Shown here: positions 1-9,590 of the stretch, one piece after another
How positions within the stretch are numbered: the stretch's first letter is position 1
Layout of the letters: every line of letters starts with the position of its first letter
Assembly (NCBI GenBank): GCA_965198825.1
Contig: CBDAQB010000003.1
Span: 1-64,000 of the forward strand
Length of the DNA: 64,000 nucleotides
Direction of reading: 5' to 3'
DNA from: BOG-908 sp965198825
GTDB taxonomy: Bacteria; Pseudomonadota; Alphaproteobacteria; Acetobacterales; Acetobacteraceae
The notes under the pieces: generated by a model
Database searches by the model: none
Seen by the model: only the letters and a program-made list of their open reading frames with translations
What the model was told of the DNA's origin: nothing
Position numbers and translations under genes: made by a program

Positions 1-330
1 ATGTTGCCGCCCCGTCGACGTCCAAAGCGTCCAAGCGGTGGCGCCGCACCCGCCACCCAATGCCTCGTAGATGCTGAAGAGGTCCCGCGCAGAATAATCC
101 GCCCCTCCGAACCGCGGAGGGACCGCGAGGCTATATGCACCGGTTTCGCTGAGGCGCTCGACCGTCTCCTGTGGGACACGGCGCTGCCGCTCGGCCTCGC
201 TCTGCATGCCGCGTAACCACGGGCGCAAGGCGAGAAGCCGCTCGATAATGGCCTGCGCCGGTGGCTGGGCCGCCTGACTGGCTGCCGACACCGCATTTGC
301 CGTCAGGTCCTTGCTGTAGAACTTCGTCAT
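1..330 (-). CDS. acyl-CoA dehydrogenase-family flavin monooxygenase, N-terminal part
   Basis: The gene begins at an ATG at 330 with an AGGAG-type ribosome site just upstream and runs off the left edge, so only about 110 N-terminal residues are seen. These match the helical N-terminal domain of the acyl-CoA dehydrogenase superfamily branch that includes two-component flavin monooxygenases (HsaA, DszC and HpaB-like proteins): a helix, then a 'VPQETVERLSETGAYSLAVP' stretch followed by an RFGGADYS-type turn and a GGGCGATAWT segment. Enzymes of this branch use reduced flavin supplied by a separate reductase. A candidate reductase lies at 19226-19720 in the same cluster. Family assignment is good. 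The choice between monooxygenase and true acyl-CoA dehydrogenase needs the missing C-terminal part. Confidence 0.75.
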   Translation of the reverse strand, partial: MTKFYSKDLTANAVSAASQAAQPPAQAIIERLLALRPWLRGMQSEAERQRRVPQETVERLSETGAYSLAVPPRFGGADYSARDLFSIYEALGGGCGATAWTLWTSTGRQH

Positions 331-692
331 CTGCCATCTCCTATGTCGTCCTGGGAGAGAACCCGCCCCCGGACCTTATCTGCCGGGTTTGGCCGAGCGC
401 TCGAGAAACCGTCATTCGGACTGCTGCTTGCGATGATATTGCACGAGCAGGTGCAGTTGTGAAGGGGTGACCAAGAGACCTGATGACTTTGGGCGCAGAC
501 GCCCGATTAGGTGTAAAGATCAGGACCTCATACGTGCACGGCATGAACACTGCACAAGCAGGCAAGCCTCCTTCTTGGGACAGGGAAGAAGCAGAAGCGA
601 TCATACCGAAGCTTCTCAGATTCGGCTTGCCCAGCAGTTTCAAAGTTTTTGTCCTCCCTCAAAGAGGACTGCTTACTTCCCGCGTGTCAGCT
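331..692. other. intergenic span upstream of the partial flavin monooxygenase gene
   Basis: No convincing gene is seen in these 362 bases. Reading frames on both strands are short or have no family-like composition. The span holds a copy of the motif shared by five intergenic regions of this cluster (466-479). It lies between the 3' end of the mutase gene and the start of the leftmost gene, so it probably carries that gene's promoter. Confidence 0.5.
466..479 (+). promoter_or_regulatory. putative FadR-type operator, copy A
   Basis: The sequence GGTGACCAAGAGAC matches the core GGTSACCAAGTGTC found upstream of other genes in the first 20 kb. It lies about 136 bases upstream of the monooxygenase start at 330. 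The reverse strand reads CTTGGTCACC, resembling the TNGGTNACCNA-type dyads bound by FadR-subfamily GntR proteins. A regulator of that subfamily is encoded at 17419-18249. The assignment is by motif sharing only. Confidence 0.4.
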
Positions 693-2869
693 TCAAGACT
701 GGGAGGTTTGATCCGCCGGCTCCGCCATCTCCGCAGGTGGCTGGTTGTGACCGAGCAGGCGCAGGATATCGGCCGCCGCCTCGACAATGTTCGAGCCAGG
801 CCCGAAAATGGCACCGACACCCTTGCTGCGCAGGAAAGCGTAATCCTGCGGCGGGATCACCCCGCCGGCGATGACGCGGATGTCCGCGCGGCCAGCATCG
901 GCCAGCGCGGTGATCAAATCCGGCACGAGCGTCCTGTGCCCGGCGGCAAGGCTGGAAGCGCCGACGACGTCCACATCGTGGCTGATCGCCAGGCCAGCGG
1001 CCTCTTCCGGCTTCTGGAACAGTGGGCCCATGATCACGTCGAACCCAAAGTCGGCCAATGCGCTGGCGACGACCTTGGCACCTCGGTCATGACCGTCCTG
1101 GCCCAGCTTGACGATCAATATCCTGGGTTTGCGGCCGGTGCGCCGCTCGATTGATCCCAAACCGTCGCGCACGCGTTGCGCGCCGGCATCCTCCTTGAAC
1201 GCGGCCCCGTAAACGCCGGAAATGACGCGCACCACCGCGACGTGGCGACCGAACACGTCCTCCAGCGCGTGGGAGATTTCGCCCAGCGTGCAGCGGGCGC
1301 GGGCGCATTCGACCGAGAGAGCCAACAAGTTGCCATCCTTGCGCGCGCCATTGCGTAGGGCGTCCAGCGCCGCCTCAGCCCTGGCCGCACAGCGTGCGGC
1401 TCTCACGCTTTGTATGCGTGCGATCTGGGCCAGGCGCACGACGGCGTTGTCCACGTCCAGGATGTCGATGGTCTCTTCGCTCGACAGCTGGTATTTGTTG
1501 ACGCCGACAACGACGTCGTCGCCACGGTCGACGCGAGCCTGGCGGGAAGCGGCAGCCTCTTCGATCCGCTGCTTGGGCAAGCCCAGCTCCACCGCCTTGG
1601 TCATACCGCCCAACGCTTCGACTTCCCCAATCAGCGCCCAGGCGGCCTCCTCAAGTTCCTTGGTCAGCGCCTCGACGTAGTAGGAGCCGCCCAGCGGATC
1701 GATCACCTTGGTGATGCCGGTCTCCTCCTGCAGCACCAGCTGGGTGTTGCGGGGGATACGAGCGGAGAAGTCGGTGGGCAGGGCGATCGCCTCGTCCAGA
1801 GCGTTGGTGTGGAGCGACTGGGTCCCGCCGAAGACCGCCGCCATCGCCTCCACCGTCGTGCGTATCACGTTGTTGTAGGCATCTTTCTCGGTGAGGCTGA
1901 CGCCGGAGGTCTGGCAGTGGGTGCGCAGCATCATCGACCGCGCATCGGTAGCGCCAAAATCCCTCATGATACGAGCCCACAGGGTGCGGGCGGCACGCAG
2001 CTTGGCGACTTCCATGAAGAAGTTCATGCCGATGGCGAAGAAGAAGGACAGCCGGCCGGCGAAGGCGTCAACCGAGAGGCCCCTGGCCAGCGCCGCGCGC
2101 ACGTACTCCATGCCGTCGGCCATGGTGAAGGCAAGTTCCTGCACCTGTGTCGCCCCGGCCTCCTGCATGTGGTAGCCGGAGATCGATATGGAATTGAATT
2201 TCGGCATCTTCTCGGCGGTGAAGGCGATGATGTCGGCGATGATCCGCATCGATGGCCCGGGAGGATAAATGTATGTATTGCGGACCATGAACTCCTTCAG
2301 GATGTCGTTCTGGATTGTGCCTTCCAGCCTGTCGGAGCTGACGCCCTGCTCCTCTGCGCGACGATGTAGAAAGCGAGGCATGGCAGGACCGCACCGTTCA
2401 TGGTCATGGACACGCTCATTTCGTCCAACGGAATCCCGTCGAACAGAATCTTCATGTCCTCGACGGTGTCGATGGCGACGCCGGCCTTGCCAACATCGCC
2501 ATCGACACGCGGGTGGTCGGAATCGTAGCCACGGTGCGTGGCCAGATCGAAGGCCACGGATAACCCCTTTTGTCCGGCTGCCAGATTGCGACGATAGAAG
2601 GCGTTCGACTCCTCGGCCGTAGAAAAGCCGGCATACTGGCGAACAGTCCAAGCCCTGCCGGCATACATGCTTGCTTTGACGCCGCGGGTAAAAGGATAAA
2701 ACCCTGGCAGGCCGGGGTCGGTCCCAGCCGTGTCGGCAGCCGTATAGAGCGGTTTGACGTCAATGCCTTCCGGCGTACGCCAGATCAGGTCGGCGCCTTT
2801 CACTTCCTTGGCAGCCAGGTCGCTCCATTGAAGAAGTGTCGGTCGGGAAGCTCGAGGATCATCCGCCAT
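693..2869 (-). pseudogene. mutA: methylmalonyl-CoA mutase, single-subunit type, with a one-base frameshift
   Basis: The gene encodes an adenosylcobalamin-dependent mutase converting methylmalonyl-CoA to succinyl-CoA. The first 170 residues (2869 to about 2360) carry the substrate barrel, including a typical FDLATHRGYDSDHP stretch. The rest continues in another frame through the EGTIQNDILKEFM region to the C-terminal B12 domain with its GQDGHDRG motif. Near 2357-2361 the coding strand reads GTCGCGCAGAGGAGCAGGGC where the family needs one more base (GCG-xCA-GAG-GAG-CAG). That is a one-base deletion and no longer run is disturbed. Composite length is about 725 residues, normal for one-subunit mutases such as Sbm/ScpA. 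The product would be truncated unless the deletion is a sequencing error. MatB at 5736-7277 could supply its substrate from methylmalonate. Confidence 0.85.
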
Positions 2870-2901
2870 CAGATGAGTATCACCAAATCAGTAGGCCTCG
2901 C

Positions 2902-3246
2902 TCATAACGGAGGGGGTGGCGTGATCACGATGATCGCTGCCGGCGCGCCGCTGTCGTTCACGACCGCCCGAGCTTCGCCAGCAGGGACAAAGATGCTGTC
3001 CCGTTCCTGCAGGACGTGGCGCACGCCATCCGCCTGATCGATCGAAATAACTCCCTTGGCCACAACATAGATCCTGCCGACAGGTGCTACTTCCATGGCC
3101 ACGATCGCGCCAGCAGGAAATTCAGAGTGGCCAACGAGGACGAAATCGGCGGTGGTCGCTTCGCCGCCCTGAAGCCGCCTTGCGGTGACCTCGTCATGGT
3201 TCGGCAATGCGTACCTGGGAGCGTCTGCGAACCTCACCAATTCCAT
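2902..3246 (-). CDS. small single-domain cupin protein
   Basis: This 114-residue protein has a cupin fold pattern: a VGHSEFPAGAIVAMEVAP strand pair, an 'IYVVAKGVISIDQADGVRHVL' segment, then a DSIFVPAGEARAV motif and a hydrophobic final strand. It lacks the full set of metal-binding histidines, so it may be a small-molecule binder or isomerase and not a metal dioxygenase. A strong AGGAG site precedes the ATG. It lies in the middle of the minus-strand catabolic gene series, 32 bases before the mutase start, and is probably co-transcribed. Its substrate is unknown. Confidence 0.7.
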   Translation of the reverse strand: MELVRFADAPRYALPNHDEVTARRLQGGEATTADFVLVGHSEFPAGAIVAMEVAPVGRIYVVAKGVISIDQADGVRHVLQERDSIFVPAGEARAVVNDSGAPAAIIVITPPPPL

Positions 3247-3313
3247 CTTGTTTCTCCTGATTGGTTCGAGCGCTCAACTTTGCGGACGGCTTGCCTCCAC
3301 TCGTCCGCGCGCC

Positions 3314-3874
3314 TCACCGCCTCCAAAGCATCTCGATATCTTCGAACATCATTGCCAGGCCGGCCATTCCAAATGCAACGGCTGGCTCATCAGTGAGGCA
3401 TCCCGCGGCGATCTTCCCGCCAACGTTGCCGATGACGATCTCGGGCGTGCTCACCGGTCGGGCGAGTGCCGATACCAGCGTCTCTCTGATTTGGTATTGG
3501 GCGCGGACACCTCCGGTGAAAGCCGGCGACGAGGTGATGATGAGCACCGGTTTGTTGCGGAGCGGCGACCCATTATGCGGGCGTGAAGCCCAGTCGAATG
3601 CGTTCTTCAGCACGCCGGGCATGCCGTGATTATATTCCGGCGAGGAGATCACCAGGCCGTCTGCAGCTTCTATCTGGTTACGGAAGCTGACTACTACTTC
3701 CGGTAGGGGATCGACGTAGAGATCCTGGTTGAAATGTGGGATTTGTCCTATGTCGACGTAATCGAATCTAGTGTTCGATGCGGCAGTCTCGGCAAGTGTT
3801 GCGAGGATCGCCTTTGAGTGGGCGTTGGTCCGGATGCTCCCGGAAATGCCCAGCAAGCGATATGTCACGGGCAT
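3314..3874 (-). CDS. NAD(P)H-dependent FMN reductase (flavodoxin-like)
   Basis: This 186-residue protein belongs to the NADPH-dependent FMN reductase family. The N-terminus has the LLGISGSIRTNAHSKAIL phosphate-binding loop of the flavodoxin-like fold, and the middle has the SPEYNHGMPGVLKNAFDW signature. The length is normal for the family. Such enzymes supply reduced flavin or reduce quinones. Here it could feed the acyl-CoA dehydrogenase-like monooxygenase at the left edge or keep catechol/quinone intermediates reduced. A second, unrelated flavin reductase is at 19226-19720, so the cluster may have two reductants with different jobs. Confidence 0.88.
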   Translation of the reverse strand: MPVTYRLLGISGSIRTNAHSKAILATLAETAASNTRFDYVDIGQIPHFNQDLYVDPLPEVVVSFRNQIEAADGLVISSPEYNHGMPGVLKNAFDWASRPHNGSPLRNKPVLIITSSPAFTGGVRAQYQIRETLVSALARPVSTPEIVIGNVGGKIAAGCLTDEPAVAFGMAGLAMMFEDIEMLWRR

Positions 3875-3923
3875 CCGATGATGTTCCCCCGCATGCCGAG
3901 GCCGCGAGACGTTCGCTGAATAC

Positions 3924-4748
3924 TCACCGGTAACCTGCTCGCCGCGCCACCGTATTGACCAAGGTTCCGATAGACTCGATCTCTATCTCGGTACGATCAC
4001 CGGGGCGCATGAACACGGGGGGTTTTCTTGCATACCCGACGCCCGATGGCGTTCCAGTGGCAATCACGTCGCCGGGCTCGAGTGTCATCGCTTCGGACAA
4101 GGTTGCGATCAGCGAGGCGACGTCGAAGATCATGTCGGCCGTGTTGCCATCCTGCATGATTTCGCCATTGAGCCGGGAGACGATGCGCAGGCCGGACGCT
4201 CCTGCGGGAAGTTCGTCCCACGTAACCAACTCGGGGCCGAAGCCGCCGGTCGCGTCGAAGTTCTTCCCCATAGTCCATTGACTTGACTTGCGCTGGTAGT
4301 CCCGGACCGAACCGTCGTTAAAGCAGGAGTAGCCGGCGACGTGATCCAGCGCGCCTGCGCCGACGTTCGCCGCGGTCTTGCCAATGATGACGGCCAACTC
4401 GGCCTCATAGTCGAATTTGTCTGAACATTCCGGGTAAATCATTTCCGCGCCCGGACCGGTGAGCGACGTGGCTCCGCGCATGAATACCGCCGGATAATCG
4501 GGGATCGGATTGCCGCCTTCCACGGCGTGCGCACGGTAGTTGAGCCCTATGCAAATGGTTTTGCCAGGCCGCGGCACAGGTGGAAGCAAGATGACATCAA
4601 AGCGCGCGATGTCTTCACCGGCTTCGTGGCCGTTCGGATTGATCGCGAGTTCGACTGCGGACATTGCCGTTGGATACACCAAAATCCGGTCCCCGACCCG
4701 CGCTCCATGCTGGACGCGGCCTTTTCGCTCGAAGGTTACGATGCGCAT
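3924..4748 (-). CDS. fumarylacetoacetate hydrolase-family protein
   Basis: This 274-residue protein is a complete FAH-family member. It shows the ICIGLNYRAHAVEGG entry motif, metal ligands in SDKFDYEAELAVIIGK, the FNDGSVRDYQRK and WTMGKNFDATGGFGPELVT motifs, and the ATGTPSGVGYARKPPVFMRPGD substrate-loop signature. Members hydrolyse C-C bonds of acylpyruvates, isomerise or hydrate ring-cleavage products, or decarboxylate oxaloacetate. Its place 15 bases downstream of an extradiol dioxygenase start-to-stop chain suggests it acts on the ring-cleavage product. AGGAG precedes the ATG. The exact reaction cannot be read from the sequence. Confidence 0.9.
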   Translation of the reverse strand: MRIVTFERKGRVQHGARVGDRILVYPTAMSAVELAINPNGHEAGEDIARFDVILLPPVPRPGKTICIGLNYRAHAVEGGNPIPDYPAVFMRGATSLTGPGAEMIYPECSDKFDYEAELAVIIGKTAANVGAGALDHVAGYSCFNDGSVRDYQRKSSQWTMGKNFDATGGFGPELVTWDELPAGASGLRIVSRLNGEIMQDGNTADMIFDVASLIATLSEAMTLEPGDVIATGTPSGVGYARKPPVFMRPGDRTEIEIESIGTLVNTVARRAGYR

Positions 4749-4763
4749 AGGAAGCTCCTCTTC

Positions 4764-5693
4764 TTATCGGCCCGGCGCGACGAACGGCATGGTGTCATTC
4801 CACCAACGGTCGGGCGGAACGGACCAGCCGCCTATCTTGAACGCGGGTACCTCCCATTCGACGGGTTCGTCCTCGATGTCCACGGTATGATAGTGACTGG
4901 GAAAGAGCTCCACCCGATGGCCGTCAGGATCGCGTAGGTAGAGGAAGCGCGCCAATCCGGGACTGAAGTGCCGTGCCGGGCCGAACTCCACCTGCGCCTC
5001 GTGATCCTTGAGGACGAGGAGGTCACACACATCCATCAGATGATGGGTTTCCGGCACCTGGAACGCGCAATGATGCAGGCGCGGTCCCTCGCGATGGGCG
5101 AAAACGATGTCATGCGGGTTGCCCTTGCGCTGCAGGAAGATCAGCTCGAGATCACCGTCCTTGACGACGTATTCCGACAGACGAAATCCCATCTCCACGT
5201 AGAAATCGAGACTTTCCCGCATGCGGTCGGTCACGATCTGAAAATGATCGAGACGCAGGACGCAGGCGCCATGGTAGCGGTCGATACAGGAGAACAAGCG
5301 TTCGCGCGTCTGCATCGTCGCACAGAACTCGAGTGGTGTTCCGGCCGGGTCGGTGGTGTGCAGCGTTCGACCCTGATAGGCGACTTCCACCCAGTCGGTC
5401 GGAAAGCCCGCAGCCGCGAAATGCGCCTGCAACAAGTCGAGGTCTTCCTCGGTCAACACGCGCATGCCCACGCGCTCGACGGCCGGTTCGCCAAGCTTGA
5501 GCACCAGACTGTGATGGCAGGCTTCCTCCAGCCCTCGCAGCCACAGCGTGGCGGTGTCTGCGTCGCTCACGACCATACCGAGAAGATCACAATAGAACGC
5601 GCGGCTCGCCTCCAGGTCGCGCACGCGCACCACGGCATGGCTCGCGCGCGTTATCAAAAAGGGGGGTTTGTAGACTGGTTTGGGTAGCTCCAT
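4764..5693 (-). CDS. extradiol ring-cleavage dioxygenase of the VOC superfamily
   Basis: This 309-residue protein has two glyoxalase/VOC repeats. The second repeat keeps the metal triad: His in VLRLDHFQIV, His in RLHHCAFQVP and Glu in DGHRVELFPSHYH. The C-terminal tail (VPPDRWWNDTMPF) resembles the homoprotocatechuate (3,4-dihydroxyphenylacetate) 2,3-dioxygenases of the HpcB/MndD-type, type I class. The reaction would be O2-dependent meta cleavage of a catechol. The GGAG site before the ATG supports this start. It sits between matB and the FAH-family gene. The substrate is unknown; homoprotocatechuate itself is only one possibility. Confidence 0.87.
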   Translation of the reverse strand: MELPKPVYKPPFLITRASHAVVRVRDLEASRAFYCDLLGMVVSDADTATLWLRGLEEACHHSLVLKLGEPAVERVGMRVLTEEDLDLLQAHFAAAGFPTDWVEVAYQGRTLHTTDPAGTPLEFCATMQTRERLFSCIDRYHGACVLRLDHFQIVTDRMRESLDFYVEMGFRLSEYVVKDGDLELIFLQRKGNPHDIVFAHREGPRLHHCAFQVPETHHLMDVCDLLVLKDHEAQVEFGPARHFSPGLARFLYLRDPDGHRVELFPSHYHTVDIEDEPVEWEVPAFKIGGWSVPPDRWWNDTMPFVAPGR

Positions 5694-5735
5694 CAGCGCA
5701 ACTCCAACATGATTGCCAGGCAGCAGCGCACCTGC

Positions 5736-7277
5736 TCAGGTGATCGCGAAAACATCCTTGTGCAGCTCGCGCAACATGGCCTTCTGCACCTTGCCCATGG
5801 CGTTGCGCGGCAGGTCGTCGGCCATGATGATCTTCTTCGGGCGCTTGAACGCCGCCAGCTCGGTGGCAAGCGCCTCGGCGATTTGGTTCGCCTCGATGAG
5901 GGAGCCCGGCAGGCGGGTCACCACCGCAGCCACGCCTTCGCCGAAATCAGGGTGGGGCAACCCGATCACCGCGCTCTCGGCCACACCATCCAGGGCGTCG
6001 ATCGCCATCTCGACTTCCTTCGGATAGACGTTGTAGCCGCCAGAGATAATGAGGTCCTTCGCGCGCCCGACGATGCGGATGTGGTTAGCCTCATCCTCGG
6101 TCGCGATGTCGCCGGTGATGAAATAGCCGTCCGCCGTGTGGTCCTGCGCGGTCTTCTCCGGATTGCGCCAGTAGCCGGCGAAAAGATTTGGGCCTTTGAT
6201 CTCCAACATGCCGGGCGTACCCGTTGCTGCTGGTTGGCCGTTCTCGGCCACGATGCGGACCGAGACACCCGGCAGCGCAGGTCCGACGCTGCCGACAACC
6301 CGCGGTCCGTCATATGGGTTTGACGTGACCATCAGTGCTTCCGTCATGCCATAGCGTTCGAGGATCGCGTGCCCGGTGCGGACCTTGAACTCCTCGAACG
6401 TTGCTGCGAGGAGCGGCGCGGAGCCGCTGATGAAAAGCCGCATGTGCTTGCAGAGCGGTTCGTTGAACCTCGGATCGGCAAGCAGACGCGTGTAGAATGT
6501 GGGCACTCCCATGAAGACTCTCGCGGCAGGCAGGTCGCGAATGATGGCGTCCACTTCGAAGCGCTCGTGAAACAGGATTGGCGAGGCATGCAGCAGGGCG
6601 CAGTGCAGTGCCACGAACAGGCCGTGCGCGTGGAAGATCGGCAGGACGTGAAGCAGCACGTCATCATCCCGCCAACGCCAAGACTGGCCAAGAACGATGG
6701 CGTTGGACGACAGGTTGCCGTGGGTCAGCACCGCGCCCTTGGACCGGCCCGTTGTTCCGGACGTGTAAAGGATGGCCGCGGCTTCTGCGGGGCCCGACGG
6801 CACAACTGGCTCTTGCTCGGTGATTCCAGCCCACGGCGCGGTCGCCAGATCACCGGCAAGGCGCACGCGCAAGCCGGTGAACGGCACGGTCTCGCCTGCC
6901 AATCCCGGGCTGGCCACCAGCAAAGCGGGCTCGGAGTCGGCCAGGAAGTAGGCAACCTCGCTACCCTGGTAGGCAGTGTTCAGCGGGATGAACACAGCGC
7001 CGGCACGCAGGCAGGCCAGATAGAGGATCATAGCGGCGGGAGATTTAAGCGCCTGAAGTACGACACGGTCGGAGTGCCGCACGCCGGCCGACCGCAGCCA
7101 AGCGGCGGCCCGGCCTGTTTCCGCCAGCATCGCGCCGTATGTCAAAAGCGGCCGTCCGTCGATCAGCAGACACGGGCGCCCGGCATGCGCAACGGCAGTG
7201 GCATCGAACAATGCGAAGACGTTTTCGTTCGCCGCCATCCGCCCGGGCGCCCGATCAGGGTCGGTCATGCTCAACAT
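5736..7277 (-). CDS. matB: malonyl-CoA/methylmalonyl-CoA synthetase (ANL superfamily)
   Basis: This 513-residue acyl-adenylate-forming enzyme has the P-loop LYTSGTTGRSKGAVLTH, the LPIFHAHGLFVALHCALL segment, FISGSAPLLAATFEEFKVRTGHAILERYGMTE (read in parts), the YFITGDIA motif and a C-terminal PRNAMGKVQK lysine motif. The pattern around HAHGLFVA, SGSAPLLA and the SNPYDGPR loop is typical of MatB. The enzyme would make malonyl-CoA or methylmalonyl-CoA from the free diacid, ATP and CoA. Next to the mutase gene, methylmalonate to succinyl-CoA is an attractive route. ATGs at 7277 and 7268 are both possible starts; no clear ribosome site decides. It follows the Dabb gene by eight bases. Confidence 0.88.
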   Translation of the reverse strand: MLSMTDPDRAPGRMAANENVFALFDATAVAHAGRPCLLIDGRPLLTYGAMLAETGRAAAWLRSAGVRHSDRVVLQALKSPAAMILYLACLRAGAVFIPLNTAYQGSEVAYFLADSEPALLVASPGLAGETVPFTGLRVRLAGDLATAPWAGITEQEPVVPSGPAEAAAILYTSGTTGRSKGAVLTHGNLSSNAIVLGQSWRWRDDDVLLHVLPIFHAHGLFVALHCALLHASPILFHERFEVDAIIRDLPAARVFMGVPTFYTRLLADPRFNEPLCKHMRLFISGSAPLLAATFEEFKVRTGHAILERYGMTEALMVTSNPYDGPRVVGSVGPALPGVSVRIVAENGQPAATGTPGMLEIKGPNLFAGYWRNPEKTAQDHTADGYFITGDIATEDEANHIRIVGRAKDLIISGGYNVYPKEVEMAIDALDGVAESAVIGLPHPDFGEGVAAVVTRLPGSLIEANQIAEALATELAAFKRPKKIIMADDLPRNAMGKVQKAMLRELHKDVFAIT

Positions 7278-7285
7278 CTGTCGCG

Positions 7286-7573
7286 CTACAACTGGATCGT
7301 CAGGCGGCTCGCCTGTATCGGGGTCACGAAATCACGAATGAAGGCCTTGTGCGCTGGATGTGCCTGATAGACACCCCAACCCGCTTTGTCGTTGAACGTT
7401 GCGATGATGGCGTAGTCGCCATTGCCCGCGCGAAAGCGCAGGTCCGGACCGTGCTGTATCTCGGTGACGTCACGCAACTCGGACGACAACGCGTCGAGTG
7501 CCTGTCTGAACCGATCGACTTGCTCGCTGGTCACCCCGGCGATCCAACTGAAGATAACGATGTGGGTGACCAT
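7286..7573 (-). CDS. stress-responsive A/B barrel (Dabb) protein
   Basis: This 95-residue protein starts MVTHIVIFSWIAG and has the dimeric alpha/beta barrel pattern of the Dabb family, with a central GPDLRFRAGNGDYAIIATFNDKAG strand-turn-strand and a closing 'AYQAHPAHKAFI' type helix. Dabb proteins include polyketide cyclases such as olivetolic acid cyclase and many stress-induced proteins of unknown role. GGGAGGT precedes the ATG at good spacing. Tight linkage to matB (eight bases) makes a role in polyketide-like substrate turnover possible, but that is inference. Confidence 0.82.
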   Translation of the reverse strand: MVTHIVIFSWIAGVTSEQVDRFRQALDALSSELRDVTEIQHGPDLRFRAGNGDYAIIATFNDKAGWGVYQAHPAHKAFIRDFVTPIQASRLTIQL

Positions 7574-7809
7574 TCCGAAGCTACCTCCCGCGCCCGCTTG
7601 CAGCAGCGCCTCATGTCACGTCTTGTTCGTTTCAACGGCACTCCCGTACGCAAGGAGTCCGTTTGTGAAGTGGGTCGGCAACCTGCTTTTCCGCATGCAC
7701 CGGCCGTACGGGTGCCTCCGGAACAGCAGGAAGATGCCTTGAAAGCGCTGTTGCTTCTTCTCGAAGGCGCCGCCCGGCATCTTCTCGACAATAGTTCGCA
7801 GGCCATGCT

Positions 7810-9471
7810 CTATGACGCCCCAGCAAACAACGCATCACGCAGCAGGGCTGCGAGACTGCCGGCCTGCGACTTAGCAATGACAGCCGCCACATGGCCATCG
7901 GGGCGCACCAAGACCGACTCACCATCGGCCAGATTGACGAAGCGCCGCAGCGCGCCACCGGGATCTTCGAAGTCCAGACCCTCAGTCACCAGCTTGACGT
8001 GCGTCTCCGCTATGTTGGAGTCGACCAACGCGGCTGCGTGACTCCTGCCAACGAGCAAGGTGAAGCGCCTGTCATCCAGGAGGTCCAGAAGCGGGAGGAT
8101 CTTCCCGTCGCGTTCGAGCCACGCATGCGGCAGCCGGCCGCCGGCGAGGAGGGCTGGCTTGAAGTCGGATACGTCCCTGAACTCGTAGCCATCCGGGCCA
8201 TAGCGGAAGCCGAGCTGCAAGGCGAGGCTATCGAAATGCTCACGCTGGTTTTCAATCTGCTGTTGGATGTCTGCCTGCGCCAAGGGGTCGTGTAGCCGCC
8301 GAAGCAGCGCGCCGGCATCGTCCGCGTCACCGGATTTGAGTGCGATCTGCAGCTTGAGGATGCGTTGCGCGTTCTTGTAGCTTTGCGCGGAGTTGATTGT
8401 CGCCACCGCATGGCGCTCGCTGTGGTAGGTATCGAGCAGCCTGTCGGTGGCATGTCCCTGTTCGACGGCGGCAATTTTCCAGGTGAGATTGTGCGCGTCC
8501 TGCAGTCCCGTGTTCAGACCGAGGCCGCCGGTTGGAGGGAACCGATGCGCCGCATCACCCACCAGGAACACCCGCCCCGACCGGTAGCGTTCGGCAACTT
8601 CCGACATCAATGCCCAGGGAAGCACGTGCTTGATCTCGATTGCAACGTCGCTGTCGCCAATCGCGTGACGCAGGATCCGCTCGCACACCTCCGGCGTGAA
8701 ACTCTCCCGCGGCGACAGCGCCGGATCGTGCGGGTAGAGCATGCACCAGTTCCTGTCGATATCGTAGGCGATCAGGACGCCGGCGTGCGGCGGCTGCATG
8801 ATCCAATAGAGTATACCGGGCCGATCGCCCACAACGCCGCGCAGGTTCGCTTCGAAGTGGATGGTGATAAAGGCCTGAGACGCGGCGTCGCCGACCATGC
8901 TGATGCCGAGTTCGTGCCGCACGGCGCTTCCCGCACCGTCAGCCGCTATCACGTAGCCGGTGGTCAGTCTCGTCGGCTCCCGCGTGTCCGTATCCTCCAA
9001 CATCGACGTGACCGCGTCGGCGGTCTGCTCGCAGCCGCGCCACAGAACTCCGCGCCGCAGCTCGATCAAGGGAGAACGCGCCACTTCCTCAAGCAGGAAG
9101 TCCTCGAAAAGAGGTTGGGCGAGGTTAATCAGGGGTTCCGGGGTCATGTCCCGCACCTGATCGTCTTGGCGCTCGTAGGGAAGCACGCCGATTTCTTCAC
9201 CGGCAAGGGTCGTTACGAACCTTACCCACCCACCATCTGCTACGGGCGTGGCGCGCCGCTTCATGGCATCGGTATCGAGGCCGGCGGCGCGGCAAATCTC
9301 CATCGACCGCGGGTTAAGCGCGTGCGCTTTCGGCGCCCCGTGCCGAGTCCTGAAGCGTTCGACGATGATCGATCGCAATCCTTGTCTAGCGAGGAGTATT
9401 GCAACCATCAAGCCAACTGGGCCCGCACCGACTACGAGGGTGGTTGCCCGAGTAAGGGTATGCTCTCGCAT
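7810..9471 (-). CDS. FAD-dependent aromatic hydroxylase (MhpA/PheA-like)
   Basis: The chosen ATG at 9471 has TAGGAAAC upstream and places the GAGPVG dinucleotide-binding motif about 14 residues from the start. An earlier in-frame ATG at 9594 would add 41 residues without family character. The product is about 553 residues. It has the N-terminal Rossmann motif, an ADGAGSAVRHELG motif (DG), and the GRVFLVGDAAHRFPPTGGLGLNTGLQDAHNLTWK FAD-ribityl site (read in parts), followed by a thioredoxin-like C-terminal domain. This is the layout of class A single-component phenolic hydroxylases. It would ortho-hydroxylate a phenol, making the catechol for the dioxygenase at 4764-5693. Confidence 0.9.
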   Translation of the reverse strand: MREHTLTRATTLVVGAGPVGLMVAILLARQGLRSIIVERFRTRHGAPKAHALNPRSMEICRAAGLDTDAMKRRATPVADGGWVRFVTTLAGEEIGVLPYERQDDQVRDMTPEPLINLAQPLFEDFLLEEVARSPLIELRRGVLWRGCEQTADAVTSMLEDTDTREPTRLTTGYVIAADGAGSAVRHELGISMVGDAASQAFITIHFEANLRGVVGDRPGILYWIMQPPHAGVLIAYDIDRNWCMLYPHDPALSPRESFTPEVCERILRHAIGDSDVAIEIKHVLPWALMSEVAERYRSGRVFLVGDAAHRFPPTGGLGLNTGLQDAHNLTWKIAAVEQGHATDRLLDTYHSERHAVATINSAQSYKNAQRILKLQIALKSGDADDAGALLRRLHDPLAQADIQQQIENQREHFDSLALQLGFRYGPDGYEFRDVSDFKPALLAGGRLPHAWLERDGKILPLLDLLDDRRFTLLVGRSHAAALVDSNIAETHVKLVTEGLDFEDPGGALRRFVNLADGESVLVRPDGHVAAVIAKSQAGSLAALLRDALFAGAS

Positions 9472-9590
9472 GTTTCCTATCCGCAGCGCTGACGTGTTCT
9501 CAAGCTGATGGTATTTCGGCCCGAGAGGCCCGCCAACTCGGGCCGCTACGGCGTCGTCATCAAAAAGCTGGCCTGCCCCATTCATTGTTC

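Noticed and set aside
341..643. 100-residue minus-strand frame in the first intergenic span
   Set aside because: No ribosome site, no family features, and residue composition typical of non-coding GC-rich frames.
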